A stretch of 64,000 nt of DNA, from positions 159,793 to 223,792 of the forward strand of contig JADLDO010000014.1 of NCBI GenBank assembly GCA_020846635.1. The letters run 5' to 3'. Position 1 is the first letter of the stretch. Each line of letters begins with the position of its first letter. Below, in pieces: positions 50,550-59,431 of the stretch. The notes beneath the pieces were generated by a model that was not told the DNA's origin, searched no databases, and saw nothing but the letters and a program-made list of their open reading frames with translations. A program made the position numbers and the translations under genes. The stretch comes from Caldilineaceae bacterium (GTDB lineage: Bacteria > Chloroflexota > Anaerolineae > Caldilineales > Caldilineaceae).

Positions 50550-52028
50550 CTAAAACTGCCGGCTCCACTCCTGAGGCCAGCGCTCCACCACCACCTTCGT
50601 TTGCGTATAAAACTCAACGCCATGATGGGCCTGTGCATGCAGATCGCCAAAGAAGCTCGCATTCCAGCCGCTAAAGGGGAAATAGGCCATTGGCGCAGCC
50701 ACACCGATGTTGATACCCACATTGCCCGCATCCGCCGCATAGCGGAACTTGCGCGCCACCGCGCCGCTGGTCGTAAAGATGCAAGCCATATTGCCAAAGG
50801 CGCGATTGTTGACCATTTCAATCGCCTCATCCACGTTCTTGGCATTCATCAGGCTCAACACCGGCCCAAAGATCTCCGTCTTGGCAATCTCGCCGCCTGG
50901 ATTCACATTATCGAGAATCGTGGGAAAGAGCCAATAGCCATCATCATAGCCATTCACCGAGCGGTCGCGCCCATCGACCAAGACATTAGCCCCTTCTTGC
51001 GTCCCTTTGGCGATAAGACCTTCAATGCGCGCCTTGCTCTCCTGGGTGATGACGGGCCCCATCTGGATCCCCTCATCCAGCCCATAGCCGACCCTGCGAC
51101 TCGTTGCCACATCGGCCATCAATTCGTTAAAGGTATTGCGCGCCTCGCCCACCGTGATCGCCACCGACGCAGCCAGACAACGCTGTCCTGCACAGCCAAA
51201 GGCCGAATCGCCCATGATGCGCGCCGTTGTCTCCATGTCGGCATCGGGCATAATCACCACCGGATTCTTTGCGCCCCCCTGGCATTGGGCGCGCTTGCCG
51301 TTAGCCGTGGCGCGGCTATAGACATACTGCGCCACCGGCGTAGAGCCCACAAAGCTCACCGCCTTCACCGTAGGATGGTCAAGCAGCGCATCGACCGTCT
51401 CTTTGCCGCCATTGACCAACTGTACCACGCCCGGAGGAAACCCCGATTGCTCCAACAACCTAAAGAGCAGTTGGCTTGTCATCGAAACCTTTTCGCTGGG
51501 CTTGAGGATAAAGCAGTTTCCGGTCGCCAGAGCATAGGGCAAAAACCAAAGCGGAATCATACCCGGAAAGTTAAAAGGCGTAATAGCGACGACCACGCCA
51601 AGCGGCTGGCGGAACATATGCTCATCAATGCCGCGCGCGATGTCCTCATTGTTAATGCCTTGCATCAGCACAGGCGCGCCACAGGCCACCTCAACATTCT
51701 CAATGCCGCGGCGCATCTCGCCCACGCTCTCGGCGTAAATCTTGCCCGATTCATTTGTGATCGTGCGTGCAATCTCGTCCAGGTGTTCTTCCAACAGCGC
51801 CCGGAACTTAAAAAGAGGCTGGATCCGATCCCCCACCGGCGTCATGCGCCAGTCGGGAAAGGCCTTAGCCGCAGCCTGCACCGCAGCATCAACCTCTGCC
51901 GCGGGCGAAAGAGGCACAGCCGTCAGCGTCTGCGCCGTGGCGGGGTTGACCAGGTCAATATATTGGCTGCTGCTAGAGCGCTGCCACTGTCCGCCAACAA
52001 AGTTCATCAAATTGCCATTGCCACTCAT
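50550..52028 (-). CDS. iolA: CoA-acylating methylmalonate-semialdehyde dehydrogenase
   Basis: A 492-residue aldehyde dehydrogenase of the MmsA/IolA type. The nucleophilic Cys is in [10 protein letters not shown], preceded by [20 protein letters not shown] and [20 protein letters not shown]. In inositol degradation it turns malonate semialdehyde into acetyl-CoA and CO2. MmsA also serves valine breakdown, but the operon position favours the inositol role. AAGGAAAG lies before the ATG. Confidence 0.92.
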   Translation of the reverse strand: MSGNGNLMNFVGGQWQRSSSSQYIDLVNPATAQTLTAVPLSPAAEVDAAVQAAAKAFPDWRMTPVGDRIQPLFKFRALLEEHLDEIARTITNESGKIYAESVGEMRRGIENVEVACGAPVLMQGINNEDIARGIDEHMFRQPLGVVVAITPFNFPGMIPLWFLPYALATGNCFILKPSEKVSMTSQLLFRLLEQSGFPPGVVQLVNGGKETVDALLDHPTVKAVSFVGSTPVAQYVYSRATANGKRAQCQGGAKNPVVIMPDADMETTARIMGDSAFGCAGQRCLAASVAITVGEARNTFNELMADVATSRRVGYGLDEGIQMGPVITQESKARIEGLIAKGTQEGANVLVDGRDRSVNGYDDGYWLFPTILDNVNPGGEIAKTEIFGPVLSLMNAKNVDEAIEMVNNRAFGNMACIFTTSGAVARKFRYAADAGNVGINIGVAAPMAYFPFSGWNASFFGDLHAQAHHGVEFYTQTKVVVERWPQEWSRQF

Positions 52029-52044
52029 CTTGTTTCTTTCCTTG

Positions 52045-52824
52045 CTATTTTGCTAATGGATGTTCCATCCACACATTTGGCTCCATACAGATCGCCTCGT
52101 CAGCCTCCCGGTCTACGCGCAGCGGAGCCAACAACCCCGGCCCCACATACTCACCAGACGTAGGCAGAGGCAAATCCAGCCACATCTCCCACTCCGCCAC
52201 TGTCCCCGCCAGCGGCTGTGACTGGTTGCATGGCTTAACAACGCGCGCGCCCAACCGCGCATGAACCCGCATCCACGGATCCAGTGGCAGCCCCTCGGCA
52301 TTTGTCCACCGGCAAAACACTCCCATGGGCGTAATCGGATAGCGCGCTTTGGTTGTGGGGCGCACAGGCACAAAAAAGCGCTTAACCCCTGTCTCCTCAA
52401 CAAGTTGCTTCATGGCGCGCAAGGTAACACCGCTCAGACGCTGCCCGCGTCGCGCCGGATTGATCGTAACGGAGAGTCCACAGCCCATCGTGGGCGTGCG
52501 TCCAGCCTCAAAATCCTTCCTCGCCTGGTGCATCGCCCAATTCCAACCCGTGTCGGGCAGTTCCTCAGCCGCACCATCCCACGCCAGCGTCAGCGCGTTA
52601 CACGCCGCAACCATCTCCCCATCCACTGGATCGAGCAGCACAAACTGAAGTTGGGGCCAAAGGTCATAGATGCCAAACCAGCTAAAGGGCAAGGGATGGC
52701 CCTTTGGGGAACTGGATTGTGTCACAAAACTCGGCCAGACACTGTCGATCAACCCCTGGATGCGATCCACCAGCCCCGGATCATCGGCTACCGTCTGAAT
52801 CTGGAAACCATCAATCTCGCGCAT
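52045..52824 (-). CDS. GNAT-like acetyltransferase inside the iol operon
   Basis: A 259-residue protein whose central part resembles a GNAT fold: [19 protein letters not shown] fits acetyl-CoA motif A (RGQRLSG for RGxGLG), followed by [20 protein letters not shown]. About 110 residues precede it and 80 follow. It starts 12 bp after iolD and ends 16 bp before iolA. No standard inositol enzyme has this form. It may acetylate an inositol-derived or amino-sugar compound or act in regulation. Function is unknown. Confidence 0.65.
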   Translation of the reverse strand: MREIDGFQIQTVADDPGLVDRIQGLIDSVWPSFVTQSSSPKGHPLPFSWFGIYDLWPQLQFVLLDPVDGEMVAACNALTLAWDGAAEELPDTGWNWAMHQARKDFEAGRTPTMGCGLSVTINPARRGQRLSGVTLRAMKQLVEETGVKRFFVPVRPTTKARYPITPMGVFCRWTNAEGLPLDPWMRVHARLGARVVKPCNQSQPLAGTVAEWEMWLDLPLPTSGEYVGPGLLAPLRVDREADEAICMEPNVWMEHPLAK

Positions 52825-52836
52825 CAGTTCGTCACC

Positions 52837-54732
52837 CTAAAGATAATATCGTTCCTGGGCACGATGCTCCGCCCATTCTTCACGCGCCGCGTTGACACTA
52901 TCCATTTCACTCACCTCAGCCACAGGCACATCCCACCAGCTATGATAGCCCGGCACGCCCACATAGCGGTCGTTGCGTACATGGATGACCGTCGTGCGGT
53001 CAATGGACTTCGCCGCGGCCAGCGCTGCCACGAACTCATCATAGCTTGCACACTGAATCACATGCGCGCCCAGGCTGGCAGCGTTGGCAGCCAGGTCTAC
53101 GGGCAGTTCAGCCACGGCATTTACCGAATCATCCGGCAGTTGGCCCTGTGCCGGATAGACATAGCGTGTGCCAAACCCTGTCTGTCCCAGCGAGCGGCTC
53201 AACGAACCAATGCTCTTGTAGCCCGAATTGTCCATCAGCACAATGGTCAGCTTGTAGCCCTCCTGGATCGAGGTCACGATCTCATTGGCGAGCATCAGAT
53301 AGGAACCGTCACCGACCATCACATACACCTCACGGTTTGGTTCCGCCATCTTAATCCCCAGACCACCCGCAATCTCATAGCCCATGCAGGAGTAGCCATA
53401 CTCCAAGTGATACTGTTTGGGATGGCGCGCCCGCCACAGTTTATGCAGATCCCCCGGCAAGCTCCCCGCGGCACAGACCATCACCGCATCGGGATCACCC
53501 AACTCGTTGACAGCCCCGATCAACTCACCCTGGCTGGGCAGCGGCGTATTCCGAATCGCATAGATCCGATCCACCTCCGCTTCCCACGCATCGTGCAGCG
53601 CGCCAGCTTCCTGGCTGACACGCCGATCCAGCCAATAGCCCGCCAGCAGCGCCATCAGTTCCTCCAGCGTTGCCCGCGCATCTCCCACCAGCGGCAGCGC
53701 ATGGTGCTTATGCGCGTCAAACTCTGCCACATTGATATTGATAAAACGCACATGGGGATGTTGGAATTGGGTCTTGGACGCGGTTGTAAAGTCACTATAG
53801 CGCGTGCCGATCCCGATAATCAGGTCGGCGTCGTGGGCATAGAGGTTTGCCGCCGAAGTGCCGGTTGTGCCGACAGCCCCCAGATTCAGCGGGTGGTCAT
53901 AGCGCAAACTCCCCTTACCCGCCATCGTTTCGCCCACAGGGATCCCGCTTTGACCGACAAAACGCTGCAACACATCTGTGGCCTCGCTGTACAACACCCC
54001 GCCCCCGGCAATAATGAGCGGCTTCTTCGCCTCTCGAATCCAGTTCGCAGCTTCAACCAGCGCCGCGATGTCGGGCCGGTTGCGCGGGATTCGCCACACC
54101 CGCGGCTGAAAGAGTTCGATGGGATAGTCGTGGGCTTCCGTCTGCACATCTTGAGGCAGCGACAAGGTCACGGCTCCCGTCTCTGCCGGGCTCGTCAGGA
54201 CGCGCATGGCTTCCGGCAGCGCCATGATGATTTGGTCAGGGCGATTGATGCGATCCCAATAGCGGCTTACCGGGCGAAAGGCATCGTTGACCGAGACATC
54301 CTGGCTATGCTCCGACTCCAACTGCTGCAAGACCGGCGCAACATTACGCCGCGCAAAGATGTCTCCCGGCAGCAGCAGAACGGGCAGCCGGTTGATCGTC
54401 GCCGTGGCCGCGCCGGTAATCATGTTGGTTGCGCCGGGGCCAATCGAAGAAGTGCAGACCAGCGTTTGCAGCCGGTTGCGCTGCTTGGCGAATGCCGTCG
54501 CCGTGTGTACCATCGCCTGCTCATTGCGCGTCTGATAATAGCGCAGTTGTGGATACTGCTGGAGTGCCTGCCCCATCCCTGCCACGTTGCCATGACCAAA
54601 GATACCAAAGCAGCCCGCAAAGAAGGGTTGGCTAACCCCATCCCGCTCCACGACCTGCTCGGTCAGAAAACGAACAATAGCCTGCGCCATCGTCAGGCGC
54701 ACACGTTGGCCTTCACTGATTGGCTTGCTCAT
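52837..54732 (-). CDS. iolD: 3D-(3,5/4)-trihydroxycyclohexane-1,2-dione acylhydrolase
   Basis: A 631-residue thiamine-diphosphate enzyme that opens the inositol ring. N-terminal PYR domain: TMAQAIVRFLTEQVVERDGV and TSSIGPGATNMITGAA. Middle domain: LIIAGGGVLYSEA. C-terminal PP domain: SCMGYEIAGGLGIKMAEP and VGDGSYLMLANEIVTS with ThDP/Mg ligands. The insertion and length (about 630) distinguish IolD from acetolactate synthase. GAGGG precedes the ATG. Confidence 0.93.
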   Translation of the reverse strand: MSKPISEGQRVRLTMAQAIVRFLTEQVVERDGVSQPFFAGCFGIFGHGNVAGMGQALQQYPQLRYYQTRNEQAMVHTATAFAKQRNRLQTLVCTSSIGPGATNMITGAATATINRLPVLLLPGDIFARRNVAPVLQQLESEHSQDVSVNDAFRPVSRYWDRINRPDQIIMALPEAMRVLTSPAETGAVTLSLPQDVQTEAHDYPIELFQPRVWRIPRNRPDIAALVEAANWIREAKKPLIIAGGGVLYSEATDVLQRFVGQSGIPVGETMAGKGSLRYDHPLNLGAVGTTGTSAANLYAHDADLIIGIGTRYSDFTTASKTQFQHPHVRFININVAEFDAHKHHALPLVGDARATLEELMALLAGYWLDRRVSQEAGALHDAWEAEVDRIYAIRNTPLPSQGELIGAVNELGDPDAVMVCAAGSLPGDLHKLWRARHPKQYHLEYGYSCMGYEIAGGLGIKMAEPNREVYVMVGDGSYLMLANEIVTSIQEGYKLTIVLMDNSGYKSIGSLSRSLGQTGFGTRYVYPAQGQLPDDSVNAVAELPVDLAANAASLGAHVIQCASYDEFVAALAAAKSIDRTTVIHVRNDRYVGVPGYHSWWDVPVAEVSEMDSVNAAREEWAEHRAQERYYL

Positions 54733-54798
54733 AATTCCCTCTTATCGCTGGCTGGGAGCGGTATCATCAATAGAGCCTATTTTACCACGGAAAGAACC

Positions 54799-55824
54799 CT
54801 ACTCTAACCCACCCCGCTCGTTGACAAAGGCCATGACCTCGTCATAGGTCGGCATGAAGTTGGCGCAGCCATGCTTCGTCACCACAATTGCGCCGCAGGC
54901 GTTGCCCAACCGCGCCGACTTGCGCCAGCCCCAGCCATTGATGTGCCCATAGAGAAAACCAGCGCCAAACGCATCACCAGCCCCTAAAATATTATAGATC
55001 TCTACAGGATAGCCAGGCGCATCGATCACTTCGCCATCTTTCAAGTGGATGCGCGCCCCGCGCGACCCCACTTTCTCGACCACGGCCTTTGGCCCCAGGC
55101 TGAGAATATAGTCAATGGCGCGTTTCGTATCTCCTTGCACCTTCGTATCCGAAACTTGCGAGTGCGTCAATTGCATCTGCGTCGGGTCGGTCAGCATTGA
55201 GGCATTGATCTCGTCTTCTGTGCCAATCACAATATCCACCAGCGGCAGCACCGAACGCACCACCACCCCAAACGCACGCGGGTCATGCCATTGGTCGGGC
55301 CGAAAATCCACATCAAAGACGACCTCGGTTCCCACCTGGTGCGCTGTCTCCGCGGCAAACATCGTTGCAGAACGGCTCGGCTCCTTGCTCAGGTTGGTCC
55401 CGGCAAATTGCAGCACTTTGGCATCGGCAACAGGAGCCGCCAGCACATCATCAATCGTTAGCTCAATATCAGCACAGTTGTCTCGATAATAGACCAAAGG
55501 AAACTTGTCGGGTGGTTCAATCCCCAACACCACGGCACTGGTGCGATGCCCCGGCTTGCGCGGGCTGAATCGCGTATCCACTCCTTCATTTTTGAGAAAG
55601 TGCAGTATGAAATCCCCGACAGGATCAACGCCCAAGCCGGTGAGCAGTGCCGTCTTGAGCCCCAGCCGCCGCCCACCCACGCTGATGTTCGTGGGCGACC
55701 CACCCACGTAGGCCGCAAAGCTCGTGATTTCTACAAAGGGCGCACCCACGTCGTTGCTATACAGATCAATCGACGACCGCCCCATGTGGAGCGAATCATA
55801 GGTGCGTGTGCCGCGGTCACTCAT
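54799..55824 (-). CDS. iolC: 5-dehydro-2-deoxygluconokinase
   Basis: A 341-residue PfkB-family kinase. N-terminal YDSLHMGRSSIDLYSNDVGA and GGSPTNISVGGRRLGLKTAL bind the sugar; the C-terminal NILGAGDAFGAGFLYGHING holds the catalytic Asp. It phosphorylates 5-dehydro-2-deoxygluconate made by IolB. AGGATAGG lies before the ATG. The 120-bp gap from iolB contains a small GGGGC-5 nt-GCCCC hairpin (55906-55920) without T-run. Confidence 0.9.
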   Translation of the reverse strand: MSDRGTRTYDSLHMGRSSIDLYSNDVGAPFVEITSFAAYVGGSPTNISVGGRRLGLKTALLTGLGVDPVGDFILHFLKNEGVDTRFSPRKPGHRTSAVVLGIEPPDKFPLVYYRDNCADIELTIDDVLAAPVADAKVLQFAGTNLSKEPSRSATMFAAETAHQVGTEVVFDVDFRPDQWHDPRAFGVVVRSVLPLVDIVIGTEDEINASMLTDPTQMQLTHSQVSDTKVQGDTKRAIDYILSLGPKAVVEKVGSRGARIHLKDGEVIDAPGYPVEIYNILGAGDAFGAGFLYGHINGWGWRKSARLGNACGAIVVTKHGCANFMPTYDEVMAFVNERGGLE

Positions 55825-55944
55825 GGCCTATCCTGCTTTCTTTTATTTCGGACTTTATTATAGAGAAGTATATCGTTGATGGGGGGAAGGGCTGCCCGAT
55901 TGGTAGGGGCCAGTCGCCCCCTGGACGCGCTGGCCCTCTTTGCC

Positions 55945-56844
55945 TCAATAGAGAGGCAACCGCGGATCAACCCCACTGTAGCTGTTCTTCACCCACGCAT
56001 AGCGCGGATCATCCTGATTGGCAAGGCTTTGCGCGCTTCCTGCCAGGACATTGAGATAATAGGTCGTATAGCCCGGCGCGCTTACCACCGGGTGATAGCC
56101 CTCCGGCACTAACACCGCACAGTTATGTTCGGCGCAGACCAGCGCATCAATGGCAAAGCCGGCTTGTTGCAGCGGTGAGTCTTGGTCTGTATAGACCCGC
56201 TGATACGCATAGCCCTCCGGCTTGTCAATCTGGTAAAAATAGACCTCCTCCAAATCCGCCTCAATCACATTGCCCTGGCTGTCCTCGCGATGCACATCAT
56301 GTTTGTGACCGGGATAGCTGCTCCAGTTGCCGCTCGGTGTATAGACCTCTACCAGCACCAGGCGATGAACCGGCGACCCCGGCGGCAAAAGATCGTTGAT
56401 CTGCCGGCTCGCATTGTCACCCCCGCGAATTGAAACAGGCACATCTTCAGGTTGAATCAACCAGGGCTGGTGATCCTCGTCGCTCGGCACCCAGGTCACG
56501 GCAAAGTCACCTGCTTCCTCCGCGCGCACTGTGAACTCGGTTTCTCGTGGCAAATAGAGCGCATGAGCCGCGCCCTCAAAAACATTGCGCCGCCCTCCGA
56601 TTCCCTGCCACTTGCCCCGGTTCGAAGCGACCGAATAGCGCCCGCTCAAATTGACCAGGGCCAGTTCATTCTCGTCCGTCTGAAATGACCACTCCTGCCC
56701 GCCCGCCAAATGGCGCACCTGAAACGAAATGTAATCCCATCCTGCCTTTTCAGGTGTAATCGAGAGAATCAAGTCCGGGTCGCGCGCATCACGCTGCGGA
56801 CGCACCAGCAGGTTTTGTGCCGTATATTGTCTGGGCTGAGCCAT
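55945..56844 (-). CDS. iolB: 5-deoxy-glucuronate isomerase
   Basis: A 299-residue bicupin isomerase converting 5-deoxy-glucuronate to 5-dehydro-2-deoxygluconate. Recognisable parts: LVRPQRDARDPDLILSITPE, WSSYPGHKHDVHRED with the likely metal His residues, EEVYFYQIDKPEGYAYQRVY and VLVPEGYHPVVSAPGYTTYY. It is the first gene of the operon and directly follows the promoter at 56933-56961. Confidence 0.93.
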   Translation of the reverse strand: MAQPRQYTAQNLLVRPQRDARDPDLILSITPEKAGWDYISFQVRHLAGGQEWSFQTDENELALVNLSGRYSVASNRGKWQGIGGRRNVFEGAAHALYLPRETEFTVRAEEAGDFAVTWVPSDEDHQPWLIQPEDVPVSIRGGDNASRQINDLLPPGSPVHRLVLVEVYTPSGNWSSYPGHKHDVHREDSQGNVIEADLEEVYFYQIDKPEGYAYQRVYTDQDSPLQQAGFAIDALVCAEHNCAVLVPEGYHPVVSAPGYTTYYLNVLAGSAQSLANQDDPRYAWVKNSYSGVDPRLPLY

Positions 56845-56904
56845 TTTGCAATTTCTCTCTCTAGGGTGGGACGAGCCTGTGCAGCTTCATTTTTGGAGCG
56901 GGCC

Positions 56905-56918
56905 ATCTGCCGGCAGAT
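56905..56918. promoter_or_regulatory. Operator palindrome of the iol operon
   Basis: ATCTGCCGGCAGAT is a perfect 14-bp palindrome at about +8 to +21 relative to the predicted iol transcription start, an ideal position for repression. The regulator is not encoded in the window. Confidence 0.6.
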
Positions 56919-56932
56919 AACCCCCTTTGGGC

Positions 56933-56961
56933 AATCTAGCATAGGGCCGCGCCGCTGTCAA
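56933..56961 (-). promoter_or_regulatory. Promoter of the iol operon
   Basis: On the minus strand -35 TTGACA (56956-56961), 17-bp spacer, -10 TAGATT (56933-56938). The leader to iolB is about 80 nt and contains the ATCTGCCGGCAGAT palindrome. It is divergent from the mgtE promoter, with about 75 bp between the -35 elements. Confidence 0.75.
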
Positions 56962-57034
56962 TTGTCGTACCGCCAGGCCTATTCTATCGCCTGTTGACCC
57001 TTCTGACTCCCCTCCAGATCGGCTTATTGTTGTA

Positions 57035-57063
57035 TTGACCCAAGCTCAACTCAGTGGTATGCT
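57035..57063 (+). promoter_or_regulatory. Promoter upstream of the mgtE leader
   Basis: -35 TTGACC (57035-57040), 17-bp spacer, -10 TATGCT (57058-57063). If used, transcription starts near 57070, almost 600 nt before the mgtE start codon. Confidence 0.6.
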
Positions 57064-57069
57064 GTGCGC

Positions 57070-57665
57070 TCGCGCAGGGGTGCGGTAACTGGATCACACC
57101 CCACAACACGTGAAAATGAAGATAATGCCGTACCAAACAAACGCAGGGGCTGAACCACAGTCCGACCCGGATAGTAGTATTGTGCCCATAGTCTGTATGG
57201 AAAGTTTTGTAACACAGACCGTGGGCCATCCCTCTATCCGCCAACAAAAACGCGGTGCAAACCGCCCATATCTTACCCACAACGGAGCTGCACAGGCAGA
57301 TTCCGTCAGGGTGCATGCCGGTGGATTCAGGCTCGAAGCGAAATCCCGGCGGCATCGTTGGATCGGGAATGGGTCCTCTCTTTTCATGCAAACGGCTAAC
57401 CACTAAGCCGCTGCGGTAGGGGGCAGCGACCACGCTCCAGGCCCAGCCCCGCCGCATCACAACTGTTCGCTTCTTCTCGCCTTCACCTATCGACAATCAA
57501 CCGGCATCACCCATCCTGGCACTGCGCTGGTGCGAAACCGCGCTGATACTAGTGCGAGTCCAGGAATACGCTTGACGCGCCCCGTTTGCTCACCACCACG
57601 CCCCGATTCGGCTGGTGTAGCTGCAACGTGCAAACCGTTTCGTCAATGCGAATGGAGGTCGTGTG
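57070..57665 (+). promoter_or_regulatory. Long structured leader of mgtE, possible metal-sensing RNA
   Basis: No protein-like frame exists in this stretch. Several stems are visible: GCCCA..GTCTGT pairing with ACAGAC..TGGGC around a 17-nt loop (about 57186-57230), GCGGT-GCAA-ACCGC (about 57251-57265), CGGCT/AAGCCG (about 57392-57410) and GCTGC/GCAGC (about 57411-57437). MgtE genes are often controlled by the M-box magnesium riboswitch, but its conserved core is not recognised here. A different cis-acting RNA is possible. Confidence 0.4.
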
Positions 57666-59018
57666 ATGGTCGATCCAATCAAGATGGAAGATGCGCTGGA
57701 GCAAATCGAGCTATTGCTCCAGGCCGGTGACTTTGATGCTGCCGCAGAATATATACGTACCCTCCACCCCGCTGATGGTGCTGAGATGCTCAACACGCTG
57801 GAGCCAACCGACCAGGCGGAGATCGTCACGCGCATGGAACCTGACGATCTGGCTGGGGTCTTTGAGCAGATGGATGGAGAGGAGGCTGCCGAATTAGGCC
57901 AACATCTCGACGTACAAGCCCTCGCCAATGTCCTCGACGAAATGGAAGCTGACGACGCCGTCGATGTGCTGGGTGAAATGGAGCCTGCTGATGCTACTGC
58001 TGTCTTGGAACAGATGGATGAGGCCAACACAATTGCGCCACTTCTAGCCTACCCGGAGGACAGTGCCGGTGGCATCATGAATCTGCCACCCCCTTCGCTG
58101 CGCCGCGCCATGACGGTAGCCGAAGCCTTCCAGTTCATCAAGAAAACCTATCATGATGCCAGCGAAGTCTTTTACCTGTATGTATTGGATCGCTATGGAC
58201 AACTGATTGGCGTTGTCAATTTGCGCGCCCTGATTCTAGCCGAACCAACTCAGACCATCGACGAGATTATGATGCGCGATGTGATCAGCGTGCGTGTTGA
58301 TACGGATCAGGAAGAGGTCGCCCAGATTTTCTCGCGCTATGATCTGTTGGCGCTCCCGGTGGTCGATGCCGAAGATCACTTGGTCGGTATCGTCACTGTA
58401 GATGATGCCGTGGATGTCATTGAAGAGGAAGCCACCGAGGATATCTATCACTTGGCCCAAGTCAGTGCCGATTCCGAAATCTTTGGGCCGATTATCCACT
58501 CGATTCGCACGCGCTTGCCGTGGCTTTATGTCAACCTACTTACCGCCTTTTTCGCCGCGGCTGTCGTAGCCATCTTCGAAGATACTATCGCAGCAGTGGC
58601 AGTCCTGGCAGTCTTTATGCCCATTGTTGCCGGACAAGGCGGCAATGCCGGCAATCAAACCATGACGATTATGGTACGGTCATTGGCATTGGGAGAGATT
58701 GACGTTAGCCAGGCATGGCGCGCCCTACGCCGCGAATTTTTGATTGGCCTGCTCAATGGTCTAAGCCTGGGTATCGGTGTGGGGGCTGTAGCATGGCTTT
58801 GGGAGGGCAATCCTATGCTCGGCCTGATCATCGGTCTTGCCATCATGGGCAATCTTGTGGTCGCGGCGATTGCCGGGGTGCTGGTCCCCACGACACTCAA
58901 ACGACTCAACATCGATCCGGCCCTCGCATCGAGTATCTTTGTCACCACTGCCACCGACGTCATGGGTTTCGCCCTCTTTCTAGGGCTGGCGACACTATTA
59001 ATCAATTGGTTGTTATGA
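57666..59018 (+). CDS. mgtE: Magnesium transporter MgtE
   Basis: A 450-residue magnesium channel. Order: N-terminal MgtE_N helical repeat domain (about 1-130, with [19 protein letters not shown]), two CBS domains (about 135-255, ending [19 protein letters not shown]), the connecting helix, then five membrane segments with the signature [14 protein letters not shown]. The cytoplasmic domains sense Mg and gate the pore. ATG 57666 has GGAGG 7 nt upstream; GTG 57663 is too close. A GCTG-CTCCT hairpin lies 17 bp after the stop (59036-59058) without U-tract. Confidence 0.95.
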   Translation: MVDPIKMEDALEQIELLLQAGDFDAAAEYIRTLHPADGAEMLNTLEPTDQAEIVTRMEPDDLAGVFEQMDGEEAAELGQHLDVQALANVLDEMEADDAVDVLGEMEPADATAVLEQMDEANTIAPLLAYPEDSAGGIMNLPPPSLRRAMTVAEAFQFIKKTYHDASEVFYLYVLDRYGQLIGVVNLRALILAEPTQTIDEIMMRDVISVRVDTDQEEVAQIFSRYDLLALPVVDAEDHLVGIVTVDDAVDVIEEEATEDIYHLAQVSADSEIFGPIIHSIRTRLPWLYVNLLTAFFAAAVVAIFEDTIAAVAVLAVFMPIVAGQGGNAGNQTMTIMVRSLALGEIDVSQAWRALRREFLIGLLNGLSLGIGVGAVAWLWEGNPMLGLIIGLAIMGNLVVAAIAGVLVPTTLKRLNIDPALASSIFVTTATDVMGFALFLGLATLLINWLL

Positions 59019-59077
59019 AGAATTGATGAGAAAAAGCTGTCTCCTACAGAGGAGCAGCACTCGCCAACCGGTATTTG

Positions 59078-59091
59078 TGCAAAAATTTGCA
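59078..59091. promoter_or_regulatory. Operator-like palindrome before the micro-ORF promoter
   Basis: TGCAAA-AA-TTTGCA, perfect 6-bp arms, ends 10 bp upstream of the -35 at 59102. A regulator bound here could touch polymerase. Confidence 0.4.
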
Positions 59092-59101
59092 TATTTCTTA
59101 C

Positions 59102-59130
59102 TTGACAGTTACCGCAATCTATTCTATACT
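59102..59130 (+). promoter_or_regulatory. Near-perfect sigma-70 promoter of a small transcription unit
   Basis: -35 TTGACA (59102-59107), exactly 17-bp spacer, -10 TATACT (59125-59130). It is one of the best promoters in the window. Transcription should start near 59137 and run about 250 nt to the terminator at 59357-59388. Confidence 0.75.
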
Positions 59131-59276
59131 CACGCACAGCTAGGCAGTTGGCAGCACTCCCAGATACTCAGGCTAGATGGTCAAGCCAGATAGTCAAAGA
59201 ACTGTTCTGGGGTCAGAAGTGAATGAGTTGCCCGCCCAGCCTTAACAAGCTATCCCATAAGAAGGAGGTGGTGCTA

Positions 59277-59333
59277 ATGGATTTTAGTAACAGTATTCGT
59301 CTGGTAGCGCTACCTCGAGGTTTTAATCTCTAA
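59277..59333 (+). CDS. 18-residue micro-ORF in a stand-alone transcription unit
   Basis: ATG 59277 is preceded by AAGGAGGTGGTGCTA, a strong ribosome-binding site with good spacing. The frame encodes MDFSNSIRLVALPRGFNL and ends in TAA. The peptide is mildly basic with a hydrophobic centre and no membrane segment. Codons 7-11 form one arm of a 13-bp stem whose other arm follows the stop, so translation would open the stem. The unit has its own promoter (59102) and terminator (59357). It could be a leader peptide, a small protein or a dual-function small RNA. No similarity to a known peptide is recognised. Confidence 0.5.
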   Translation: MDFSNSIRLVALPRGFNL

Positions 59334-59348
59334 GTCGCTACCAGACGA
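59297..59348 (+). repeat. 13-bp inverted repeat spanning the micro-ORF stop codon
   Basis: TCGTCTGGTAGCG (59297-59309) and CGCTACCAGACGA (59336-59348) are perfect complements separated by 26 nt that contain the TAA stop and an inner CCTCGAGG palindrome. The left arm lies inside the micro-ORF. Confidence 0.7.
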
Positions 59349-59356
59349 CGCAAACG

Positions 59357-59388
59357 AAAACGCCTCAGCCTTACGGCTGGGGCGTTTT
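59357..59388. terminator. Bidirectional intrinsic terminator
   Basis: Arms AAAACGCC (59357-59364) and GGCGTTTT (59381-59388), then a T-G pair and CAGCC/GGCTG, close a TTAC loop: 14 bp in all, with A- and T-runs at the base. It ends the micro-ORF transcript and, from the other side, lies 44 bp after the stop of the DUF421 gene. Confidence 0.85.
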
Positions 59389-59431
59389 CTATTCCAGAGA
59401 GAATATTTCAGAGGGAAATGCTTCGCACTCC

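Noticed and set aside
50511..52163. 550-codon plus-strand frame opposite iolA
   Set aside because: Shadow of the aldehyde dehydrogenase gene; no domain or ribosome-binding site.
52261..54807. Very long open frame (848 codons) on the plus strand opposite iolD
   Set aside because: It is antisense to a complete, motif-rich iolD, has no recognisable domain and an Arg/His/Gln-rich composition typical of a GC-rich shadow frame.
57110..57406. 98-codon plus-strand frame in the mgtE leader
   Set aside because: No similarity recognised and no Shine-Dalgarno sequence; the stretch is better explained as structured leader RNA.
56984..57496. 170-codon minus-strand frame in the iolB-mgtE spacer
   Set aside because: No domain, Cys/His/Arg-rich, no ribosome-binding site, and it crosses the predicted mgtE promoter and leader stems.
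57070..57665. Classical M-box (ykoK) magnesium riboswitch
   Set aside because: The conserved core words of the M-box could not be found by eye. A covariance search would be decisive.
59297..59348. Integron attC-like recombination site
   Set aside because: The palindrome is suggestive, but the attC core-site words and any integrase are missing; it lies inside a promoter-ORF-terminator unit.
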